From positions 496,001-560,000 of the forward strand of contig JADPYG010000088.1 in the NCBI GenBank assembly GCA_017654735.1: DNA of 64,000 bases, in the 5' to 3' direction. Each line of letters starts with the position of its first letter. Positions within the stretch are counted from its first letter, which is position 1. The stretch is from Vishniacozyma victoriae (Eukaryota; Basidiomycota; Tremellomycetes; Tremellales; Bulleribasidiaceae). The notes beneath the pieces were generated by a model, which was given only the letters and a program-made list of their open reading frames with translations, ran no database searches and had not been told where the DNA came from. Position numbers and translations under genes: made by a program. This document shows, in pieces, positions 56,878-64,000 of this stretch.

Positions 56878-57981
56878 CTAAGCATCCATCTCAAAGACAA
56901 GTACTTCCCCATCTACTCCACCAACATTCTCGACTTTTAACTCATCACCCTCCTTTCCACCTTGGATGAAGACACCATCTCCTTCTCCCAAAATTGCCTT
57001 GCCTCCATTTCCGCTAACTCGGAATACAGCGGTCTTGCCCATGGTCTCTCTTGATGCGGATCGCTCGTTGTAGCCTGAGCACTGTACTAGCTGGACGTAG
57101 ACCAGTTTGCCGTTAGGTGCGGGATTACTTTCGGCAAATCGGATTGAGGAGGGCCATCGCTGGGCGCTGAGTCGGGGTTTGAGCGAGTAAGGAAGCGACT
57201 TTGAGGGAGATAGGACGGATGCATGGACGTGGAGAGGAGAGTGTACCTGTTTGTCAGCTGGATTCTGAGCGGTCAGAGATGGCGACTTACAGGAGTAGGT
57301 CCATCTCCTTCTCGAGCATCGACCACATTGAAACCCTCGGCACTGACGGGCGCCACGATATGGGCCCACTTGTTCGCCTTGTCGGCATCGGTGTAGTGTC
57401 TGAGGTCAGCACAAGCTCGAGGCCGCTACGATAGACTTACCGAGTGAAGTATTGAGGCTTAAGGCGGGGTTGGTTTGGTAGAGCCCAGATTTGTAAGAAG
57501 TGGACAGGGACCCTGGCATATCAGCATCTCATCACATGGCGGACAAAGTTCACATACTTCTTGTTGGCGTTGAATTCAGAGTGACTGATTCCAGTACCTC
57601 CCGAAGTCATCTGGACATCCCCTCTCTTCATAGTCTCGACATTGCCCATGCTGTCTTTATGACTCAGCTCGCCGGAGACGATGTACGAGAAGATCTCGGC
57701 CTCTCGGTGAGGATGTGTGGGGAAGCCTTCGCTTGGCTATTTGTCAGCTTCTCGCCAGGAGATCCTGAGAAAGACTTACGTCTACCCTATCCTCGTTGAT
57801 GACTCGTAGACACCCATATGCTTCGTACTCTCTATCCTGCCATGAAGCGAATGAGAAAGTGTGGAAAGTCTACTGATCAGTATTGGACGAAGACTTGAGA
57901 TCGGCTACTCACCTTTAACCATCCATGATCGGCATTACCACGAGTCTCGGAAGGTCTGAACTTGAATTGGAGAGTCGACAT
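56878..57981 (-). CDS. Pirin family protein
   Basis: Pirins are bicupin metal-binding proteins that are transcription co-regulators or quercetin dioxygenases. The ATG at 57981 starts MSTLQFKFRPSETRGNADHG. Spliced exons give REYEAYGCLRVINEDRV and then EGFPTHPHREAEIFSYIVSG with the metal-binding HPH, followed by ELSHKDSMGN with the next His. RGDVQMTSGGTGISHSEFNA comes next, the hallmark of the cupin core. The second cupin ends GDGVFIQGGKEGDEL and EVLVFEMDA at TAG 56880-56878. Six short introns. The length is normal, and the form with a GISHSEFN motif is the YhhW/pirin-like type. It lies 171 bp upstream of DCG1 on the same strand. Confidence 0.92.
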
Positions 57982-58807
57982 TGATTTGATGGATTGATGT
58001 GTGGTTGATGAAAATCGTGAAGAGATCTGCTTGGCAAGAGAGCTGATTGCTGGCCTCTGAAAGATGGATATGATGGATATGATGAAAGCTGTAGCGAGGA
58101 GTAGAAGTGCTTTGTTCGAAGACGTTGCTTCGCGCTTGATGATTTTGGGTGGAATGGTGGGTTTATTTTATTGATGAAAGAGACAACTGAGTCTTCAGAA
58201 GCCCTTGTTATATATGTGTGAAGCTGTGTGCAAGGTTGATAAGCAATGCGACCCTCCTTACCAAAAGAGCGGGCCAACGAGAAGCCTCATGAATCATCAT
58301 ACGCTTAAACGGTTAATCTACAAGTAAATTACCCAAAGTGGTATTTCAGAAGGAGGAGGATGACTGATAACGATAAATCAGCTTATACTACTGGTATACT
58401 CCGAGACTGTCGCAAGAATGTAGACCATGCTAGAGGCTGCCAGCTGGGAAGCCAAAGGCTGTACCGGCTGAGACCTCAAGCCATAGAGGCTCAACGCTCG
58501 GCATGCTGGCTTGGTGGAAGAAGGGAACTGGAACTAGGCACAATGCCACAGGCACGTTGACCGTCGCTTGTTTAACGCCTAGACGCGTCGAGATTAGATG
58601 TCAACAATCCGAAATTGGTCAGGAGGCGGAGATCTACTGCAGGCAACGCCAAAATGGTGTCAGTGGTTGAAAAGGTGGAAGACTGCATTTTACTTCGTTT
58701 CAAACTACGTATAGACTGAAGACCTTTCATCTGCGCTACAACAACTTATCCCACAGCATTTAGATCGCGTCCCAGATCCCACATACACACACACACACTT
58801 GGACAGC
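57982..58807. promoter_or_regulatory. Divergent pirin/UNC13-like promoter region
   Basis: This 826-bp gap between head-to-head genes holds both promoters. A 66-codon plus-strand frame at 58360-58560 has no recognised features. A CA dinucleotide run (about 58782-58798) ends about nine bases before the UNC13-like ATG. Confidence 0.55.
58782..58798 (+). repeat. (CA)n microsatellite in a 5' leader
   Basis: An alternating CA run of about 17 bases lies immediately upstream of the start codon of the UNC13-like gene. It is probably within the 5' UTR. Confidence 0.8.
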
Positions 58808-61800
58808 ATGTTCTTGAACGACCGAAATAGCAGCTTTTCATCTTCGAGGCCGTCGACTTCACGCTCTTATTCCAGTGCGACTTCGGTATCGGACTCTTTC
58901 TTCCCACCCCCATTACCCACGCACAAGATGGCCAGCTCTCCTCAGAGTGCTACGCGAAGCTTCTCGACCAGCGAGGAACATAATAATCTTGGATACATCT
59001 ACTCTCTCCGCGTCGCGTAAGCAAGTCCTTCATATATGTGAACGGTCCTGATGCTATAGAGTTCTGCACACCCATTTACAGAATTCTCCTACACCCCGGA
59101 TCGGATCACCAATATCTCCCGGTCTATCCTCTCCTCAAGTTTCGGGCTCGTCGCGATTAGGGTTCCTCAATAAATCGCCTACCCCCGACTCGCCCTCTTC
59201 ACCTCACACTATCCGTCGAAAGTCTTCTTTTGGAATTTCGCTCAAGAGCAACAAATCTGATGATACAAAATTACCACGGGAGTTCCTGCTTGACTTCTGG
59301 GGCGCTCTGGCAAATGAAGATGGAGATGCTGGGTGGAAATCCGGAGTCATCAGCTTCCTTAGCATGATCAAGAAGGGAACCAAGACCGAGGCAGGGATGA
59401 ACTTGAGGGAGATCTCTACGTTGCTCGAAGGTATGTGACCTATCTGGATATCAACCTGATCATCAGTCTTCTCCTCCAACCTCCCACCTCATGGAAGTCA
59501 GTCTGCACCGGCACACGTGCATCACATGCACTTCCTAGAATTCTTGTATCACTCGCTACCCCGTCTACCCTACTTCAACGCAAACGCCCGACCTCAAAGC
59601 GAGAAGGATAGAGACCAGCTCTTCCGCCTCCGAGCCGAGGTCCAATCCTACATGGGTCGTCAAGGCGGCGCGCACCAAGACCACCAGGCTAGTCCACGAT
59701 CTATCAGCATGTCTCTCGAGAGGAGCCGATCACGGGATTCAAGAGGTCGAAAATCGGTATCAGGCGACTCTCTGGGAGATCTCGTCGAAAGTGTCGGTCA
59801 GATCTGGAATGTACCCCATGACACTCTCAAGCGAGATGCGAGCTCCCTCCGCGCTCATCCTCTCGAGCGATTGTACCTCAACGATCTCAAGCGAGCATTG
59901 ACGGCCATATCGCTATCGCGCAATGCGGCTCAGAAAACAAGACAAGCCGACCTGAACAGGCGACTGACTCGCCTAATCACGGATTTCCCCGAGCTGGCCA
60001 TGCCTACTTCACCAAATGATCCCCGACGACCAGAAGATTACTTCTTCACTCCACCTAGGAAGTCCGAGACTTTTGCCAGTCTCTCCAGAGCTGCCGGGGG
60101 ATGTGACCTCGTTGCTCGTTGCAGGGAGATTTGGGGAGTTGGTGACGAAAGGGAGAGGGATGCCGAGATCGAAGGTCTCGTTCACAAGTGGGGCGAATCG
60201 ATTGGGGCGCAAGATGAAATGACTTGGGCATCTCCGCTTGTAGATGCTATTGCCGACCTCCCAGTCACCTCGGATATCAGCCCGGTCCTCCAGCATCTCG
60301 TCTCGACACTTCACTCGCTACTCATCCCAGCCATGTCGTCGATATTCCCTCTTCATCAGATGGAAGCTCCATATCCTTCGCTTGTACCGCTTCTATCGCT
60401 CAAGCAGATCAACACTCTACCACAGATATTGAAGGCATTCGATGGACTTGGTGACGAGCTGAAGGGACATGCTATTACAGAGTATGTCACTACAATTGGA
60501 GAGATGGCTAGTACGGGCACTACCGCTGGATTTGAGCGAGCAGCAGAATGGATAGAGAGGGAGATCAGTGATATCAAGCGATGTTGGGGACCGTGCTCGC
60601 AGCTGTACGTACCATACTTGCTAGGCCTTTTGTCGTTGCTGATCCCAGACCCATCAATCCTGCAGCGGTCGTTCTCTCAAAGCAGCTACCGTTGTTCTTG
60701 GCGGAGCTATACGCTCTTGACAAGCCGACCGGAAGCGACTCCGGCGAGATCTTCACCCTATATGAATCAACAGGACGACTCTTGGATATGTGGGAAGAGC
60801 TATGTCCCAAGTAGGTCTTCTTCTCCAATCACGCTGAACTTGGCTGACCATCTCAGGCAAGAGCATGGCTTCGAGCTAGATGCATTTTTCGAGCCCCATG
60901 TCCTAGCTTGGTTGAAAGATACCGAGGGTAGTCAGACTCAAGAATGGGTCTCTCGAGCCGTCGGTATGGACTCTGTGAGTCACATGACGTTATGGTATCG
61001 TTTAAGCTGACCAATTAGTGGGTCCCTGAGGGTGTCAACAAACATTCCCAATCAGTCATTGATTTGTTTGACTTCATCCGAGGCTCAGCCAAGGTCATCC
61101 TCCATGATCTCCCTCTTGGCGAGTACAAACGAGCAGTATATCTGATCGACCTGTCAAAGGCAAGCGACGCCATTTGGTGCTCACCAGGATTCGCTGACAA
61201 GTAGACGGTCTCGATCGCTGTCACCCAGTACTCCACCACCGTATTCGCCCTCTTCACCGCCGACTTGGCTCCAAAAGTGTCCACGCCGACCGCGGATATC
61301 CAGAATCAGATCCAGTCACGATTCGGCAGTAAAGCTGGAAATTGGCTTGCTAAGGGACAACAAGCCGTCAAGAGCTTACAAGCCACCAAAGTGGATGCGT
61401 TCATGATTCCGCCGACTGTAAGTCTTGATTGCCGATCAGAATTTGTACAGCTGACATATAGGCATGTGTCAAGCTTACCGATATGGGAGCTGCTCAGATC
61501 TCACTTGATGATCTGGTCTACGCCATGGAAGCTGAGGAGACTGCTCGTATAGTCAAACCATCCACTTCCGCGAAACAGCGATATGTCTTCTCCGTGACCG
61601 TCATGAGGGGTGAGAACTTGTTGGGCAAGTCGAAAGCAGCCGATGCCTTTGTTTGCGTTACGACTCGGAACGGCAGTGAGCGTCTGCTCAAGTCTCGAAC
61701 TGTGATTGGGGCCGAGGATCCTCGATGGTAAGCCAACTAGTCTCTCTGCTTTGACGAAATGCTAATCAAAAGGGAGGAGACTTTCGAGACAACCGTCGAT

Positions 61801-62852
61801 ACGGTCAAGCACCTAGAGCTTACTTGCTATGACCGATCACTTGTCGGCAAGCACGACCCGATAGGATCAGCGACCTTCAAGCTCGACCCACGCCTATTCT
61901 CCGATCAATCAACACGCGACGTCGTCCTGCCCCTCAGCCCTCGTGGTTTAGTCCACGTTCGAATCAGGATGGAAGGTGGTGAAAAGCATGATGTACAGTA
62001 TCACCTGTCATCTGCTATCCGAGCTCTGGAAAGGGCAGAGAGGGATATGACTCGAGAGATTGTGGAGCGTATGGGCGAGTATATCAAGAGTATACTTTCA
62101 TCTGCTGCTATTGGTAATATTGTCAAGGAGAAGAAAAAGGCGAAACAACTCATAGATGAGCGGGATATCGAGTACAGTCTAGGACCACTGTTCGAATACC
62201 TGAACTCAAATGTAAGTCACTGTTTCTTGATCATATAACACTCAAGCTAACGTGCAGTTCTCGACCTTCTCAGTGACTCTCACTGCAGAGACCCGTCTAC
62301 GGGTGATGGTAGCCCTATGGCGATTCATCGTATCAACCCTCACCTCGATTCTCATCCCACCTCTCTCAGATCGACCAGTCCCCAAACCTTCACCATACCC
62401 TCCATCCCCTCAGGAAGTCGATATCGTATTCAAGTACCTACAAATGCTCAAATCATTCTTCAATGCCAAAGAAGGTGATATGGAACATGGAATACCACTT
62501 GCTCAATTACAACAGGGTCCATATAAGGATTTAGTCATGGTCGGGCAGTACCTTGATTTACCTACTCCTGCCCTGCGTGAGAGGGTGGGTGGAGCAGTCA
62601 AGGGTTCGGTGGGCAAGAGTAGTGCGATTGCGAGTCAGATGGGAAGGATGAGTGTTGATGATACGTACGCGAATGAGACCGAGAGGATGGCCGAGGTATT
62701 GCTGAGGATTGCAAGGACGAGGTGAGGCCCCCGGCTCGATCACACTATCAATTGAGCTGAATCCGTCTAGGCCTGACTTGAATGACTTTGTCAAGGAGCA
62801 AATGGGGAGCCTGACCAGATCGAGGATGGAGAAACAGCAGGGACTGTTGTAG
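58808..62852 (+). CDS. Munc13/UNC13-like C2-MHD protein
   Basis: Fungal UNC13 relatives (S. pombe Ync13) act in vesicle tethering or fusion during cytokinesis and wall growth. The ATG at 58808 begins MFLNDRNSSFSSSRPSTSRS, a disordered Ser-rich head. A helical core follows, with the MHD1-type region around ASPLVDAIADLPVTSDISPV and QINTLPQILKAFDGLGDELK. A C2 domain is clear: YVFSVTVMRGENLLGKSKAA DAFVCV, then TCYDRSLVGKHDPIGSATFK. Its Asp residues partly match Ca-binding positions. MHD2 follows with ILSSAAIGNIVKEKKKAKQL, PLFEYLNSNFSTFSVTLTAE and VALWRFIVSTLTSILIPPL. The chain ends SRMEKQQGLL at TAG 62850-62852. About nine introns. Confidence 0.85.
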
Positions 62853-62992
62853 GAAATCTATCCCGGATACACAGACGCACAAGTGATATGCACATGTAAA
62901 CCTTTGAGCCCCAGCTGAGTCATTCTATTCACAACTATGTGCATCATCAAACTTCAACTACGGCTCCGCATCATCGGTTACCTCCCTGATCA

Positions 62993-64000
62993 TCAACGAG
63001 ACGCGCTCGACTCTGCCGGTTGCACTGTTATAATCGATGCAGTATCGCTGGCAGCTGCGGGCTTAGCATAGTCAACACACTGGACTCACGATCTTCTGGG
63101 GCCTCGGTGAGACTGCCCAGGCTGGATCCTGCATGTAGCTCGAACGCGGTGAGGGAAGCAGCTTCAGGCTGGGCTGCGGGCTTAGCAGACACAACGCGGC
63201 TAACTCACGCTGCATAGCCGCTGTGAAAGGGGCATTCGACCGGTTGCCTATTCGGTGCTGTACTCGCGTGTCCCGCCACAGCTTCAGGGTATCATTCATT
63301 GATTTTTTCGTTCCGTGTTCATATACTTGTGCGATTGGTCTTCGTGCCTCTTGAAATCCACCAATCATTGTCTGACGATCCCCAAATGACACTTCATGTT
63401 GCAAAGCCGCCTGGTCCTGACGATACCCAAATGACGATTCCTCTCTCTTCTTCGAAGCCGCCTGGGTCTGACGATCTCCAGATGACAGTTCTTTTTTCGC
63501 AGCCGGCTTGAAAGGTGCTTGGTCCTTGAGGAACTTCCAGGCCGCCTTGCTGACTGCTTCGTCTGGGGACGCCAAGGAAGCCTCGGCGAGGTTGAGAATC
63601 TCGGTTCCTGTAACGAGTAGCTGGGAGTTGTACGAATGCTTTGACGCCTTCTTTAGCAGAGCGCAATAGTAGTCAGCCACCGAGCCGCATGATTTCGAGT
63701 CTGGGAACCATGTCTTGTTTGTGCCGGGGGCTACATGAGCTGCCTCGAGTTCACCTATGAAATCGTCAGCAGCTTGATTGCCGGGTGAACCTACGTATCA
63801 TGATCTCCCCAGCCACGATCTGGCGTTCCATCAAGTCCGATTGAGCTGAGGGTCTGCTGTTGACAGAGTAGTCTGTATTTCGATGCTCCGCATCGAGCCC
63901 GCTTTTTCTGATCGAACGAGTCAGCTCAAGTGCTGCTTTGAAGATTGCGACGTTTTTGTTGCAAGCGCCAAGAAGATCGTCAACAGTGCTGTTGAACCTG
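62993..64000 (-). CDS. Unrecognised protein with internal repeats (3' part, 5' end outside window)
   Basis: The gene enters from the right edge, reading FNSTVDDLLGACNKNVAIFK, with helical segments and NSTV and NKT glycosylation-type sites of uncertain meaning. Cysteines occur in SKSCGSVADYYCALLKKASK. A 15-17-residue repeat follows: SSGDRQTQAASKKREE, SFGYRQDQAALQHEV and SFGDRQTMIGG. Two 35-nt introns at 63174-63208 and 63055-63089 shift the frame to give PQPEAASLTAFELHAGSS and EDPASDTASIITVQPAESS, ending SASR at TGA 62995-62993. If they are unspliced the frame ends at 63072. A third intron lies at about 63745-63800. I cannot assign a family. Confidence 0.65.
63055..63208 (-). repeat. Pair of similar 35-nt introns
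   Basis: Introns 63174-63208 and 63055-63089 are both exactly 35 nt. Both start gtgagt, share gtgttg-like centres, and end with the identical run tgctaagcccgcag. They agree at 26 of 35 positions by my count. The shared ctaag is a weak branch-site match very close to the acceptor. Confidence 0.6.
63372..63515 (-). repeat. Three degenerate coding repeats of 45-51 bp
   Basis: On the plus strand, units starting ctgacgatccccaaatgac, ctgacgatacccaaatgacg and ctgacgatctccagatgaca begin at 63372, 63417 and 63468. They encode three 15-17-residue repeats built around (S/F)G(D/Y)RQ. Spacing in multiples of three keeps the frame. Confidence 0.8.

Noticed and set aside
58360..58560. 66-codon plus-strand frame in the pirin/UNC13-like gap
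   Set aside because: No domain or context; more likely promoter sequence.

Overview
The window is gene-dense basidiomycete nuclear DNA, most likely from a tremellomycete yeast of the Cryptococcus/Kwoniella type. The evidence is the many short introns (about 35-60 nt) with GTRNGY-like donors and CTGAC/CTAAC/CTGAT branch points just before the acceptor, intergenic gaps of 100-800 bp, and the encoded fungal protein families. I see 29 protein-coding genes, two of them cut by the window ends. I see no rRNA, convincing tRNA, transposon or CRISPR. The layout is ordinary euchromatin rather than an island.

Left part (1-16.2 kb): a 3' fragment of a RhoGAP gene; the spliceosomal NTC subunit SPF27; a sphingoid-base-phosphate phosphatase (LCB3 type) with a GC-AG intron at its active-site motif; the retromer cargo adaptor SNX3; the unanchored-polyubiquitin isopeptidase UBP14; a TVP38-type VTT membrane protein; EOS1; and a DUF155/RMD1 membrane protein.

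Middle (16.6-36 kb): the endocytic adaptor SLA1; the farnesyltransferase beta subunit RAM1; LTO1, a target-complex factor for Fe-S maturation of Rli1/ABCE1; an O-fucosyltransferase-like type II membrane protein; SWS1/ZSWIM7, the SWIM-domain recombination factor, carrying a large insert; a BTG/Tob-domain protein; cytosolic/mitochondrial alanyl-tRNA synthetase; and a secreted protein with four WSC domains and a long serine-rich stretch.

Right part (36-64 kb): GH51 arabinofuranosidase; an orphan protein; Elongator subunit ELP1 divergent from EMC3; a small secreted protein with eight cysteines; a four-helix MARVEL-like membrane protein; an OPT-family transporter; a type I membrane protein of unknown role; a helix-hairpin-helix DNA-glycosylase-like protein; a DCG1-type Asp/Glu racemase; a pirin; a Munc13/UNC13-like C2-MHD protein; and the 3' part of an unrecognised gene with internal repeats.

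The genes do not form one pathway. Several head-to-head pairs share short promoters: SPF27/LCB3, SNX3/UBP14, RMD1/SLA1, the fucosyltransferase-like gene/SWS1, and ELP1/EMC3. I found no convincing new multi-gene system. The most interesting items are individual: the SWS1 insert, the stop-free in-frame intron in the BTG gene, paired AUGs in ALA1, the WSC and eight-cysteine secreted proteins, the membrane protein at 52-54 kb, the paired 35-nt introns and repeats at the right edge, and short repeats in promoters. CDS coordinates below are genomic spans that include introns.
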